The notes: generated from the sequence alone by a model not told the origin. A DNA stretch of 64,000 nucleotides from JACVRW01 sp963820315 (GCA_963820315.1 CAWFZK010000036.1:124001-188000); one strand, 5' to 3'; counted from the stretch's first letter, positions 17,205-29,306 are shown. Numbers and translations are program-made.

Positions 17205-18743
17205 TCAGCGCAGCTGCGACAGCGCCGTGCCCACGTCGCGGGCCGCGTCGAACAGCGGATCCGGCCACAGCCCGAACAGGATCGTCGCCGCCGCGCAGAC
17301 GATCGCCACGGCCGCCACCTCGGGCTGGGCGCGCGTGTCGGCCTCGGGGGACCAGCCCGAGACAGGCTTGACTCGGCGCGCCGGCACGGACGGCATCTCG
17401 ATCTCGTAGCGGCCCATCCACATCGCTGCGACCACGCGCAGGTAATAGGCCAGCGAGAGGATCGAGCCGACCACGATCGCGATGCCGAGCCAGGTGTAGT
17501 CGCCGTCGACGCTCGCGTCGATCAGGAAGAACTTGCCGATGAAGCCGCCGGTGGCCGGGAAGCCGGCGAGCGACAGCATCGCGATCGTCATCGGCCAGGC
17601 GAGCCACGGGTTGCTCTGGCCGAGGTTCTCGACGGAGGAGATGTCGTCGCCGCGCTCGGAGACGCGCTCGCGCGCCACCACGACCGCGAAGGCGGCCACG
17701 TTCATGAGCAGGTAGACGGCGAGATAGAAGACGGTCGCCTGCAGGCCGAGGTTGGTGCCGACGACCACGCCCGCGAGCAGGTAACCCGCCTGCGCGACGC
17801 TCGACCAGGCGAGCATCCGCTTGAGCGAGCGCTGGGCGAGCGCGCCGACGTTTCCGATCACGATCGTCGTCGCCGCCAGCACGGCGAGTGCGGGCGCCCA
17901 TTCGAGCTGAGCGAGCCCGAGCGCCTCGCCGAACAACCGCAGCAGGATCCCGAACGCGGCCGCCTTGGTCGCCACGGCCATGAACGTGGTGATCGGGGTG
18001 GGCGCACCCTGATAGACGTCGGGCGTCCACTGGTGGAACGGCGCGACCGACGCCTTGAAGGCGAGGCCGGTCATCGTCAGCGCGATTCCGGTGAGCAGCA
18101 GCGGGTCGGTCACCGACAGCTCGTCGCCGCCGAGCGCCGACGCGATCCCGTCGAACTGCATCGAGCCGCTGGCGCCGTAGAGCAGCGCCAGTCCGTACAG
18201 GAGCGTCGCCGACCCGACCGAGCCGATCACCAGGTACTTGAGCCCCGACTCGAGCGACTCGCGCCGGTACAGCTCGGTCGCGCACAGCACGTAGAGCGGT
18301 ATCGAGAGCACCTCGATGCCGATGAAGAGCGTGATCAGGTTCTCGGCGCCGGCCAGCACCACCATGCCGGTTATCGAGCCGAGCAGCAGCGCGTAGTACT
18401 CGCCCTGGCCGGCCACGCGCGGCGCGTCGGCGCGCAGCGAGAGCAGGATCGTCACGAGCCCGGCTGCGTAGAAGAGCATCGACAGGCCGAGCGTGAGCGT
18501 GTCCATCGCGAGCGCGCCCTCGATGATCGGCTCGCTGTCGCCGGGGTCCCAGATCCAGATCGTCAGGCCGATCGCGATCAACAGAGTCACGGCCGTCAGG
18601 GCCGGCACGAGACTGCGCCGCACGAACTGCGAGCGGAACAGGCCGACCATCATCACGACGATGCAGCCGCCCACGAGCGCGAGCACGGGCGACAGCAGCT
18701 TGTAGTCGATCTCGGGCGCCTGGACCTGGGCGATCAGGTTCAC
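17205..18743 (-). CDS. nuoN: NADH-quinone oxidoreductase subunit N
   Basis: A 512-aa membrane subunit, an antiporter-like proton-pumping module of complex I. It has about 14 hydrophobic helices. GIEVLSIPLYVL carries the conserved TM5 Glu, LAFKASVAPFHQWTPDVYQG carries the TM7 Lys and TM7-8 loop, and TKAAAFGILLR the following helix. This is the last gene of the nuo operon; its start overlaps the nuoM stop by 4 bp. The C-terminus ends in a short amphipathic stretch (GTALSQLR). Confidence 0.96.
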   Translation of the reverse strand: MNLIAQVQAPEIDYKLLSPVLALVGGCIVVMMVGLFRSQFVRRSLVPALTAVTLLIAIGLTIWIWDPGDSEPIIEGALAMDTLTLGLSMLFYAAGLVTILLSLRADAPRVAGQGEYYALLLGSITGMVVLAGAENLITLFIGIEVLSIPLYVLCATELYRRESLESGLKYLVIGSVGSATLLYGLALLYGASGSMQFDGIASALGGDELSVTDPLLLTGIALTMTGLAFKASVAPFHQWTPDVYQGAPTPITTFMAVATKAAAFGILLRLFGEALGLAQLEWAPALAVLAATTIVIGNVGALAQRSLKRMLAWSSVAQAGYLLAGVVVGTNLGLQATVFYLAVYLLMNVAAFAVVVARERVSERGDDISSVENLGQSNPWLAWPMTIAMLSLAGFPATGGFIGKFFLIDASVDGDYTWLGIAIVVGSILSLAYYLRVVAAMWMGRYEIEMPSVPARRVKPVSGWSPEADTRAQPEVAAVAIVCAAATILFGLWPDPLFDAARDVGTALSQLR

Positions 18744-20233
18744 TTGATCACCGAGACCTCAGGGTGGGTGAGCTGCTTGGCGGCCTGGATCTGCTCGACG
18801 GTCGAGCGCTCGGTTCGCTCCACGACGAAGCTCGGGTAGATGCCGAGCGCGACGATCACGGCCACCACGGGCGCGATCGCGGCGAAGTTGAGGCCGTCGA
18901 TCTCGCTCGATTCGACCTTCGGCCCGACGCGGTTGTGCATCGTGCGCTGGAAGACGCGGATCATGTACACGGCGGCCAGCACCACGCCGATGCTCGCCAC
19001 CAGGCCGTAGACGAACTTGTCCTCGAAGGTCCCGAACAGCACGAGGATCTCGCCGATGAAGTTCGCCGAGCCGGGCATGGCGAGCGTCGCGAACGTGACG
19101 ATCAGGAACAGGGCGGCCAGTACCGGGGCTCTGAACGCCATCCCACCCAGTTGCTCGAGCGACTGGCTCCCGCCTGCGCGCGCAGCGATCACGCCGAGGA
19201 TCAGGAAGAGCGGCACCACCACGAGCCCGTGGTTCAGCATCTGGAACACGGCGCCCTGGGCGCCCTTGTCCTCCAGGGCGAAGATGCCCAGCGTGATGAA
19301 GCCGAGCTGCGCGATCGAGGAGTAGGCCACGACCAGGCGGACGTTGTCCTGCGAGAAGGCCAGGATCGAGCCGTACAGAATCGAGAAGACCGCGACGATG
19401 ATGAAGAGCTCCTGCCAGTGCTGGGAGCCCTCCGGCATCACGGGCAGGACGATTCGCAGGAAGCCGTAGACCCCGGCCTTCGAGAGCACGGCGGAGAGCA
19501 GCGCCAGCACCGGGATCGAGGTGGAGCGGTAGGTGGCCGGCACCCAGCCGTGCAGCGGGAACAGCGGCGCCTTGACGAAGAAGGCGAGCGCGAACAGCAG
19601 CACGATCCACTGCTGCGTCCCCTCCGGGACCGAGCGCTGCTCGAGCACCGCGAGCGAGAACGAGATCTCGCCGCCCTCGGGCGTGGCGAGCACGCCGAGC
19701 GCGATCGCGGCGCCCAGCATCAACAGCGAGCCGACGAGCGTGTAGATCACGAACATCGTCGTCGCGCGCACGCGGTCGCCCGTTCCCCAGCCGCCGATCA
19801 GGAAGTAGAACGGCACCAGCATCAGGTCGAAGAAGACGATGAAGAGCGCGAGGTCCTGGGCCACGAAGACGCCCAGCACGGCCGTCTCGGCGAGTGCCAG
19901 CCAGAAGAAGAAGAGCCGCTCGCGCTCGTGCTCGCGGAAGGCCGCGACGAGCGTGCAGGGCACCCAGGCGAGCGCCGTCAGGACGACCATGAACAGGTTG
20001 AGGCCGTCGACCCCGAGCTGGTAGCGGATGCCGAGCTCCGGGATCCACTCGTCGTCCGTCACGTACTGCAGGCCTCTCGCGCCGGAGTCGAAGTCGGCGA
20101 GCAGCACGATCGTGTAGGCGAGCACCGCCACCGTCCCCGCCAGCGCCGCCCAGCGGGCCATCCCGCGCGGCAGCAGGGCGCCGATCAAGGCCCGCGGCGA
20201 GCGGCAGGAAGACGACGATCGACAGGTGGATCG

Positions 20234-20237
<4 letters not shown>
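18740..20237 (-). CDS. nuoM: NADH-quinone oxidoreductase subunit M (one-base frameshift near the 5' end)
   Basis: Complex I antiporter-like subunit, ~498 aa after correction. The true start is the GTG at 20237, overlapping the nuoL stop in GTGA and reading MTIHLSIVVFLPLAAGL. That frame then fails, while the rest of NuoM begins one frame over at IGALLPRGMARW near 20187. Dropping one base in GGCCTTGATC (20183-20193) joins them as PLAAGLIGALLPRG, as expected for NuoM. Downstream motifs are complete: IVFFDLMLVPFYFLIGGWG (TM5 Glu region), FFVKAPLFPLHGWVPATY (TM7 Lys and loop) and LNHGLVVVPLFLILG. Annotating only the downstream frame would lose the first helix. Confidence 0.93.
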
Positions 20238-22239
<2,002 letters not shown>

Positions 22240-22243
<4 letters not shown>

Positions 22244-22539
22244 CCGCGCAGCTCGGACATCTCGTCGACGTCGATGGGCAGCCGGTTGCGGTACATCGCG
22301 ACGATGATCCCGAGGCCGATCACGACCTCACAGGCGGCGATCACCATCACGATCAGGGCGAAGACCTGACCGGCCTCGTTGCCGTGCATGCGCGAGAAGG
22401 CGACCAGCGCCAGGTTCCCGGCGTTCAGCATCAGCTCGAGGCAGAGCAGCACGACCAGCGGGTTGCGGCGCGTGAGGACGCCGGCGGCGCCGATCACGAA
22501 GATGAACGCAGAGAGGACGAGGAACCAGACGATGTCCAC
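22240..22539 (-). CDS. nuoK: NADH-quinone oxidoreductase subunit K
   Basis: A 99-aa three-helix subunit of standard length. It has the conserved acidic residues of the proton path in LLCLELMLNAGNLALVAF and VIAACEVVIGLGIIVAMYRN. It starts 3 bp after nuoJ and overlaps nuoL by 4 bp. Confidence 0.96.
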
Positions 22540-22542
22540 GGC

Positions 22543-23133
22543 CTAGACCCTCACCTCGAGCGTCTCGGTCTCCGCGGGGCCGCGGTCGCGTGGCGGTCCC
22601 ACGGCGGGGCCCTCCTCCTCGAGACCGCGACGGCGGCGCGCCAGCACGATCGCGCCGACGGCCGCGAGCAGCAGCAGGAAGGAGGCGGCCTCGAAGGCGA
22701 CCAGGAAGCGGGTGAGGAGCAGCTGGCCGATCCCTGCCGGGCTGCCGAAGCCCGGGCCGACGTCGGCTCCGGTCGAGTCGAGCGCGTCGAGCCCGCTCGC
22801 GATGAAGGCGATGCAGAGCTCTACACCGATCGCCGCCGCGAACAGGGGCCCGAGCGTGCGCAGGGCGCTGCGCTCCGGGCCGAGCGGCTCATCCGCGCCG
22901 CCGATGTACGCGACGACGAACAGATAGAGCACCATCACCGCGCCGGCGTAGACAACGACCTGGCCGACGGCGAGGAACTCGGCGTTCAGGAGCAGGAACA
23001 GGACCGCCAGCGCGAGCAGGTGCGCGACGAGCGAGAGCACCGAGTAGAAGGGGTTGCGCAGGATCACGACGCCGAGCGCTCCGGCCAGCGCGCCTATTCC
23101 GGCGACGAAGAACAGGAGCTGCTCGAACCACAT
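22543..23133 (-). CDS. nuoJ: NADH-quinone oxidoreductase subunit J
   Basis: A 196-aa membrane subunit with five predicted helices. It contains VILRNPFYSVLSLVAHLLAL and the TM3 pi-bulge region VGQVVVYAGAVMVLYLFVVA typical of NuoJ. The C-terminal tail is hydrophilic (RRRRGLEEEGPAVGPPRDR). It lies 9 bp after nuoI. Confidence 0.95.
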   Translation of the reverse strand: MWFEQLLFFVAGIGALAGALGVVILRNPFYSVLSLVAHLLALAVLFLLLNAEFLAVGQVVVYAGAVMVLYLFVVAYIGGADEPLGPERSALRTLGPLFAAAIGVELCIAFIASGLDALDSTGADVGPGFGSPAGIGQLLLTRFLVAFEAASFLLLLAAVGAIVLARRRRGLEEEGPAVGPPRDRGPAETETLEVRV

Positions 23134-23142
23134 GGCGGCTGA

Positions 23143-23676
23143 CTATTCGCCCTCTCGGCGCAGTGGGGTGTGCTCGGGCGGGTCGGCGAGCAGCATCTCC
23201 TTCGTGAAGATCAGGTCCGAGCGGCTGTAGTCGGCGAGCTCGTAGTCGTTGCCCATCGTGATCGCGTCGAAGGGGCAGGCGACCTCGCAGTAGCCGCAGA
23301 AGATGCAGCGGGCCATGTTGATCTCGTAGACGGCCGCGTAGCGCTCGCCGGCGGATACCTGCTCCTCGGGAGTGTTCTCGGCCGCCACGACGCGGATGCA
23401 CTTCGCCGGGCACGCCGCCGCGCAGAGCGAGCAGCCGACGCACTTCTCGAGGCCTGTGTCCTCGAATCGGTGCAGCTTGTGACGCCCGCGGAAGCGCGGG
23501 TAGACGGGCGTCTTCTCCTCGGGATACTCGATCGTGACGGGTCCCTCGACGACGCGTCCGAAGGTCGTCTTGAGGCCCCGCAGGGTCTCGCCGAAGACGC
23601 GATAGACGGCGCCCACGCCGCCGGGCTCGGGGCCGCGCGTAACGGGCTTGGCGGCGCTCTTCCAGTCGGTTGGCAC
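23143..23676 (-). CDS. nuoI: NADH-quinone oxidoreductase subunit I (2x [4Fe-4S])
   Basis: A 177-aa peripheral-arm ferredoxin-like subunit holding clusters N6a and N6b. Both cluster motifs are intact: CVGCSLCAAACPAKCI and CIFCGYCEVACPFDAI. The N-terminal amphipathic region (VYRVFGETLRGLKTTFGRV) contacts the membrane arm in this family. The C-terminus ends with a charged LADPPEHTPLRREGE. It starts 3 bp after nuoH. Confidence 0.96.
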   Translation of the reverse strand: MPTDWKSAAKPVTRGPEPGGVGAVYRVFGETLRGLKTTFGRVVEGPVTIEYPEEKTPVYPRFRGRHKLHRFEDTGLEKCVGCSLCAAACPAKCIRVVAAENTPEEQVSAGERYAAVYEINMARCIFCGYCEVACPFDAITMGNDYELADYSRSDLIFTKEMLLADPPEHTPLRREGE

Positions 23677-23679
23677 TAC

Positions 23680-24666
23680 CTAGGTCACCACCAGGACGAT
23701 TGCGGTTGCAAGGACGTTGAGGGTTGCGAGCGGCAGCAGCACCTTCCAGCCGAACGACATCAGCTGGTCGTAGCGCAGACGCGGCAGCGAGGCGCGCACC
23801 CAGATGAAGAAGAAGGTGCCGGCGAGGATCTTGATCAGCATCCAGAGCGGCGCGAGCGCGATCGGGCCGGGGCCGTGCCAGCCCCCCAGGAAGCAGGTGG
23901 CGGCGATCGCGGAGATCACGAGCACCTCCATGTACTCGGCCATGAAGTACGAGCCGAAGCGCATGCCGCCGAACTCGGTGTTGTAGCCGCCGACGATCTC
24001 GGCGTCGCCCTCGGGCAGGTCGAAGGGCGCGCGCGCCGTCTCCGCGAAGCCGGCCACCATGAAGATGCAGAAGCCGACGAACTGGGGCACGATGAACCAG
24101 ATCCCATCCTGCGCATCGACGATGTCGACGAGCGACATCGAGCCGGCCGTCATCACGACGCCGAGCAGCGACAGGCCGAGCGCCACCTCGTAGGAGATCA
24201 GCTGCGCTGCAGCGCGCATGGCGCCGAGGAACGAGTACTTCGAGCCCGACGCCCAGCCGCCGAGCATCGTGCCGTAGAAGGCGAGCGAGCCGAAGGCGAA
24301 GAAGTAGAGGACGCCGATGGAGACGTCCATGCCGTACAGGCCCCAGTCGCCGCCCCACGCGCCCACTGGGCCGAACGGGATGATCGCCATCGTCGCCACG
24401 GCGGTCACGACCGAGATCACCGGGGCGATGGCCATCATCCAGGGCACCGCGTTGGCCGGCGTGAAGGCCTCCTTGGAAAGCAGCTTGAGGACGTCCGCGG
24501 CGGGCTGCAGGACGCCTCGCCAGCCGACTCGGTTGGGGCCGATGCGCGACTGGAAGCGACCGAGGATCTTCCGTTCCGCGAGCAGGACGATCGGGACGAT
24601 CTGCAGGAACACGACGAAGATCAGGATCGACTTCACGATCATCACCCAGATCGCCTCGTTGGGCAT
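23680..24666 (-). CDS. nuoH: NADH-quinone oxidoreductase subunit H
   Basis: A 328-aa subunit forming the quinone-chamber heel of complex I, with eight predicted helices. Family signatures include VLLAERKILGRFQSRIGPNR near the N-terminus, GFAETARAPFDLPEGDAEIV (the acidic loop lining the quinone cavity) and GTFFFIWVRASLPRLRYDQL. It is a little short compared with the E. coli protein but has all conserved blocks. The start codon abuts the nuoG stop (1-bp overlap). Confidence 0.96.
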   Translation of the reverse strand: MPNEAIWVMIVKSILIFVVFLQIVPIVLLAERKILGRFQSRIGPNRVGWRGVLQPAADVLKLLSKEAFTPANAVPWMMAIAPVISVVTAVATMAIIPFGPVGAWGGDWGLYGMDVSIGVLYFFAFGSLAFYGTMLGGWASGSKYSFLGAMRAAAQLISYEVALGLSLLGVVMTAGSMSLVDIVDAQDGIWFIVPQFVGFCIFMVAGFAETARAPFDLPEGDAEIVGGYNTEFGGMRFGSYFMAEYMEVLVISAIAATCFLGGWHGPGPIALAPLWMLIKILAGTFFFIWVRASLPRLRYDQLMSFGWKVLLPLATLNVLATAIVLVVT

Positions 24667-27149
24667 CAGGCGACCGCCGCTCCGCTACGCGCCGGCCTGA
24701 TCGCGACCGGCCCGGTGGGGAGATCCACATCCGTGACGAACACGCTGTCGTCCGGCACCGAGCTGCGCACGAGGGCGGTGGCAACAGCCCGTTCGCCCTC
24801 GACGCTCAGCTCGATCTCGTCGGCGTCCTCGACGCCGAGCCGGCCGGCATCGCGCGGCGACAGCAGCGCCCGCGGCCCCGTTGCGAGGAATCGCAGCGAC
24901 GGCGAGTGGCTGACCTCGGGCCCGCTCCAGAGCGTGCGGACGCGGGCCAGCTGGAGGCCGCTCGGGGCGTCGGGCGGAGTCGCGAGCGGCTCCGTCGGCA
25001 GCGGGTCCGGCGTGAGCGCCGCGGCGCCGTCGTGGTCCTGCCAGCGCGTGCCGAGGCCGCCAATCGCGTCGAGCGTGAGGCCTGCGTAGAGCGGGACGCG
25101 CTCGGCGATCAGCGCGCTGATCTGCGGGCTGCTCAGCACGCCGAGGCCGACGCCGCTGAGCTCGCACAACTCGGCCAGCACCCACCAGCCGGGGCGGACC
25201 TCGTGGGTGTGACCGAGCGCCTGGCGCACGCGCTGCAGCCGCCCGTCCGGGTGGGTGACCGTGCCCTCCTTCTCGGCGTAGATCTCGGCCGGGAACACGA
25301 CGTCCGCCTGGGCCTCGAGCGCCTCGCTGCGGAAGCTCGCAAAGGCGATCACCGAAGCGGCACGGGTCAGCACCGGCTCCGGCAGCTCCGTCTCGAGGAG
25401 CAGCAGCGCGCCGCGCGCCGAGTCAGGGTCGCCCGTCGCCGGGGCGTCGGCCAGCCCGGGCCCGAGCGTCGGCGTGCAGCCGACCTCGCGCAGGCCGCGG
25501 CCGTTCGTGACCTCCGGGATCCCGATCAGGCCGGACTCCTCCTTGCCCGGGATGCCGAGGGCGTCCGCGATCGCGAGGACGGCGTCGAGCGCCTGGGCGC
25601 CGCGCTCGCCCGCGAAGACGCGCTCGCCCCAGATGACGACCACGTCGCCCGCGTCGCGCAGAGTGTCCGCGGCAGCGCGCACCAGATCGGCCGCGCCGCC
25701 GGCGGGCGCGCGTGCGTCCGCGGCCCTGACGCCGTCGATCATCGGGTGGCCGGCGACGAACCCAAGCGACACGCGCGCGCGGGCGGCCAGGTCCTCGAGC
25801 GCGCCGGCACGCGGCGAGCCGAGCGCGGCGGCGAGCGCTCCGAGCGCCGCCTCGGAGCAGCCCGGGGCGAAGCGCAGCGTCGCCTCGGCGTTCGGGTCGA
25901 GCGTGGACGGGCGGCTCGAGGCGACCACCAGCCGCGCGCCGTTGCGGCGCACCGCCTTGCGCACACGCAGGTCGAGGATGGGAGCCTCGTCGACGAGCTC
26001 TGTGTCGAGCACGAGGATCGCGCCGGCGTGGTCGATGTCCGATACGCGCGCCGACAGGTCCGTGCGCGCGAGCGTGCGCAGCTGGGCCGGCGGCGCCGCG
26101 CCGCCCGAGCTGAGGTGCGGCGAGCCGAGGCCCTCGCGCAGCAGGTGCTGGACGAGGAAGCCCTCCTCGTTCGTGGTCGAGCCGCCGAGGAAGGCGGCGG
26201 TCTCGGCTCCCGAGCGCTTCAGCGCCGCGGCGGCGTCCGACAGCGCGCGCTCCCAGGACACCTCGCGCAGGTAGCCGCCGTCGCGCACGAGCGGAGCCGT
26301 GATCCTCTCCTCGGAGGAGAAGGCCTGGTAGGCGAAGCGGCCCTTGTCGCAGAGCCAGCCGTCATCGACCTCGACGTTGTCGCGCGCGAGCACGCGCACG
26401 ACCTTGGCGTCGTCGCGGATCGTCAGCTTGACGTTGCACTGCGAGGGGCAGAGCGCGCAGACGCTGCCCGAGTCCTCGATGTCCCACGGGCGCGCTCGGA
26501 ACCGATAGGCGCGCGAGGTCAGCGCCCCCACAGGGCAGAGCTCGATGATGTTGCCGCTGAACGGGGCGACATACGGGTGCCCGTCGTGCGTGCCGACGAA
26601 GGTGTGGTCGCCGCGGTCGAGGAACACGAGCTGGTAGTCCTCGGCGATCTCCTGGGAGAAGCGCACGCAGCGGTAGCAGAGGATGCAGCGCTCGCGATCG
26701 ATCGCGATCAGCGGCGAGAGCTCGATCGGCTTCTTGAAGTGGCGCTTCGGCTCGATGAAGCGCGAGCGCCCGGCGCCCCAGCCGTATGAGATGTCCTGGA
26801 GCGGGCACTCGCCGCCCTTGTCGCAGACGGGGCAGTCGAGCGGGTGGTTGACGAGCAGGAACTCGACGACGGCGTTCTGCGCATGCTTGACGCGGTCCGA
26901 GGTCGTGTTGACGACCATGCCGTCGCGCACCGCTGTCGAACACGAGGTCTGAAGCTTGGGGATGCCCTCGATCTCGACCAGGCACATGCGGCAGGCGCCG
27001 ACGGGCTGGCCGAGCTTCGGCTCGTAACAGAAGAAGGGGATCTCGACATCGCCCTGCTTGGCCGCGTCGACGAGCATCGAGCCCTCCTCGGCGCGCACCT
27101 CACGTCCGTCGATCTCGAACGTGATCCAGTTCTTCTCGGGCCTCGCCAT
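24666..27149 (-). CDS. nuoG: NADH-quinone oxidoreductase subunit G
   Basis: An 827-aa catalytic-arm Fe-S subunit. The N-terminal [2Fe-2S] domain has CYEPKLGQPVGACRMC with the final Cys in LQTSCST. The His/Cys3 motif HPLDCPVCDKGGECPLQD and the ferredoxin-like CILCYRC...CPVG follow. Residues from ~225 carry CALCPSQC and a later Cys in DDGWLCDKGRF, the spacing type that binds the extra N7 cluster of E. coli/Thermus-type NuoG. The molybdopterin-oxidoreductase-like C-terminal half lacks an obvious cofactor site, as usual. The start is the ATG at 27149 (MARPEKNWITFEIDG), 2 bp after the nuoF stop. A much longer open frame that appears to join it to nuoF is an artefact of a nuoF frameshift. Confidence 0.95.
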   Translation of the reverse strand: MARPEKNWITFEIDGREVRAEEGSMLVDAAKQGDVEIPFFCYEPKLGQPVGACRMCLVEIEGIPKLQTSCSTAVRDGMVVNTTSDRVKHAQNAVVEFLLVNHPLDCPVCDKGGECPLQDISYGWGAGRSRFIEPKRHFKKPIELSPLIAIDRERCILCYRCVRFSQEIAEDYQLVFLDRGDHTFVGTHDGHPYVAPFSGNIIELCPVGALTSRAYRFRARPWDIEDSGSVCALCPSQCNVKLTIRDDAKVVRVLARDNVEVDDGWLCDKGRFAYQAFSSEERITAPLVRDGGYLREVSWERALSDAAAALKRSGAETAAFLGGSTTNEEGFLVQHLLREGLGSPHLSSGGAAPPAQLRTLARTDLSARVSDIDHAGAILVLDTELVDEAPILDLRVRKAVRRNGARLVVASSRPSTLDPNAEATLRFAPGCSEAALGALAAALGSPRAGALEDLAARARVSLGFVAGHPMIDGVRAADARAPAGGAADLVRAAADTLRDAGDVVVIWGERVFAGERGAQALDAVLAIADALGIPGKEESGLIGIPEVTNGRGLREVGCTPTLGPGLADAPATGDPDSARGALLLLETELPEPVLTRAASVIAFASFRSEALEAQADVVFPAEIYAEKEGTVTHPDGRLQRVRQALGHTHEVRPGWWVLAELCELSGVGLGVLSSPQISALIAERVPLYAGLTLDAIGGLGTRWQDHDGAAALTPDPLPTEPLATPPDAPSGLQLARVRTLWSGPEVSHSPSLRFLATGPRALLSPRDAGRLGVEDADEIELSVEGERAVATALVRSSVPDDSVFVTDVDLPTGPVAIRPARSGAAVA

Positions 27150-27151
27150 CG

Positions 27152-28482
27152 TCAGGCGGCTCCCGCCCCGGCGACCGCGCCGAGCTCTCCCGCCCCCATC
27201 GCCTCGAATGAGGTGAGGTCGCGGCGCTCGCGGGCGGCCTCCATGTGCTGCTCGAACTCCGGCCGGAAGTGCTCGAGCATCGACTTGACCGGCATCGCCA
27301 TCGAGTCGCCCAGCACGCACAGGCAGTTGCCCATGATGTTGCCCTGGACCTGCTCCATGATGTCGAGGTCCATCGGCGTCCCCTCGCCCTCGTCGATGCG
27401 CTCGAGCATCTTCACGGTCCAGTTGGTGCCCTCGCGGCAGGGGACGCACTTGCCGCACGACTCGTGCCGGTAGAACTCGGCGAGCCGCAGCGCGAGCGGC
27501 ACCAGCGGCTGCGAGTCGTCGACGACGATCATCGACGCCGAGCCGAGCATCGAGCCGGCCTCGGCCATCGCCTCGAACGTGTACGGGCAGGTCGAGATGC
27601 TCCGGCGTCAGGACGGGCGCGGAGCTGCCGCCGGGGAAGAAGCACTTGATCTCGTGCCCCTCGGGCGGCCCGCCGGCGAGCCCGTAGATGAGTTCGCGCA
27701 CGGAGATGCCGAGCTCGATCTCGTAGTTGCCGGGCCGCTGCACGTTGCCCGAGACGGAGACGATCTTCGTGCCGGTCGAGTTGCCGGAGCCGTGGCCGCG
27801 GTACCACTCCGCGCCCTTCTCGATGATGAGCGGCGTGTTGCAGAGCGTCTCGACGTTGTTGATCAGGGTCGGACCCTGGTAGAGCCCCTGGTTCGCCGGG
27901 AACGGGGGCTTGAGGCGCGGGTTGCCGCGCTTTCCCTCGAGCGCGTCGAGCAAGCCGGTCTCCTCGCCGCAGATGTAGGCGCCCTGACCGCGGTGGACCA
28001 CGAGGTCGAAGGAGTGCTCCGAGCCGAGGATGCCCTCGCCGAGGTAGCCGCGCTCGTAGGCCTCGGCCACGGCGGCGTCGAGGATGTCGGCCTGCGTCTC
28101 GTATTCGCCGCGGATGAAGATGAAGCCCTTGTTGGCGCCCGGCCGCGATCGAGCCGATCAGGCATCCCTCGACGAGCATGTGCGGGTTCTTCTGCATGAG
28201 CAGGCGGTCCTTGAAGGTGCCGGGCTCGGACTCGTCCGCGTTGCAGCAGAGGTACTTGTCCATCGTCCCCTTGGGGATGAAGCTGGCCTTCTTGCCCATC
28301 GAGAAGCCGGCGCCGCCGCGGCCGCGCAGGCCCGACTCCTCGAGCTCGTGCAGGACGGCGTCGGGCTCCATCTCGAGCAGGGCCTTGCGCGCCGAGCTGT
28401 AGCCGCCGAGCCGCTCGTACACCGCGATCGTGTGCAGATCCGGCTCGTCGATGTGGCGCAGGAGGATGCGCGTCTCGCTCAC
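27152..28482 (-). CDS. nuoF: NADH-quinone oxidoreductase subunit F (two one-base frameshifts)
   Basis: The FMN- and NADH-binding subunit, ~442 aa after removing two extra bases. Piece one from GTG 28482 has GLRGRGGAGFSMGKKASFIP (NADH site) and breaks after GSIAAG near 28139. There an extra G in a GGGCGCC run turns ANKGFIFIRGEYETQADILD out of frame. Piece two carries HRGQGAYICGEETGLLDALE (FMN/NADH) and breaks near 27586, where an extra C in TGCCCGTAC should be removed to read PYTFEAMAEAGSML. Piece three has the N3 [4Fe-4S] ligands HESCGKCVPCREGTNW and the later CLCVLGDS. Both errors are in short homopolymers. It overlaps nuoE by 4 bp. Confidence 0.93.
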
Positions 28483-29306
28483 TCCTGCTCCTCCTCTGGC
28501 TTGGGGGTCACGCTCGTCCCCGGGTCGAGCGGATGCAGTGGCTCGCGCGCGTGCGGAGGCGGCCCCTCCGCGGGCGGGACGTCGAGCAGGTCCGCTTCCT
28601 TCCAGGTGCCGCCGGCGGGGTGCACGTCGGGATCCTCGGGCGGCTCCGGATCCTCATCGGGCGACGCCGGGATCGTGAAGCCCGGGTCCGGCAGGCCTCG
28701 GCCGGGGAGCACCTCGCGGCCCTCCTTGACCGCGCTGACGAGCTCGGCTGCGTCCTCGGTCGTAAGCGGCCCGACGAAGCGTCCGTCGATGGACGCCATC
28801 GGCGCCATGTCACATGCGCCGAGGCACTCGAACTCGCGCAGCTCCACGTCTTCGAGGCGCTGGCCGACGGCCTCCCGCTCGATGGCGTCGTAGACGCGCT
28901 TGGCGTTGCGCACGTGGCAGGCGACGCTCGTGCAGACGTACACGTAGCGGGAGCCGCTCGGCTCGGTGCGCAGCATGTCGTAGAAGGTCGCCACGCTCGA
29001 CAGGTAGCCGGGCGTCACCTGCATGACTGCGGCCACCTGGCGGAGCGCCTCGGGCGAGCACCAGCCGTGCACGCGCTGCGCGGCGCCGAGCGCCGGCAGC
29101 GTCGCCGAGTGGCGGTCGGGATAGAGCCCCATGAGGCGCTCGATCTCGGCCTGCAGTGCGGCGGGCACGTCGACCTCGGCGGGATCGGGGATCGTGGCGG
29201 GGTCGTCCTCGAGCCGGACGCCCTCGTCCCAGCCGGGCGGCAACGGCGCTGCGCGGAGCGCCCCCTCGTCGCCCGCCTCCTGCATGCGTTCCGGTGGGAC
29301 GTTCAC
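28479..29306 (-). CDS. nuoE: NADH-quinone oxidoreductase subunit E with long Pro/Glu-rich C-terminal tail
   Basis: A 275-aa protein. Residues ~45-200 are the NuoE thioredoxin-like [2Fe-2S] (N1a) domain: ALGAAQRVHGWCSPEALRQV, LSSVATFYDML, and cluster cysteines in VCTSVACHV and ECLGACDMAP. The start is GTG 29306, overlapping the nuoD stop in GTGA. After residue ~200 there is an extra ~75-residue low-complexity tail rich in Pro, Glu and Asp (ASPDEDPEPPEDPDVHPAGG), ending TPKPEEEQE, which usual NuoE proteins of ~160-200 aa lack. The tail overlaps the nuoF start and is probably disordered. Confidence 0.93.
   Translation of the reverse strand: MNVPPERMQEAGDEGALRAAPLPPGWDEGVRLEDDPATIPDPAEVDVPAALQAEIERLMGLYPDRHSATLPALGAAQRVHGWCSPEALRQVAAVMQVTPGYLSSVATFYDMLRTEPSGSRYVYVCTSVACHVRNAKRVYDAIEREAVGQRLEDVELREFECLGACDMAPMASIDGRFVGPLTTEDAAELVSAVKEGREVLPGRGLPDPGFTIPASPDEDPEPPEDPDVHPAGGTWKEADLLDVPPAEGPPPHAREPLHPLDPGTSVTPKPEEEQE

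Noticed and set aside
24666..28070. A single 1134-residue open frame apparently fusing NuoF and NuoG
   Set aside because: The junction reads Arg/Ala-rich non-family sequence in place of the NuoF Fe-S domain, which is intact in another frame (27152-27568). The fusion is produced by the nuoF one-base insertions.
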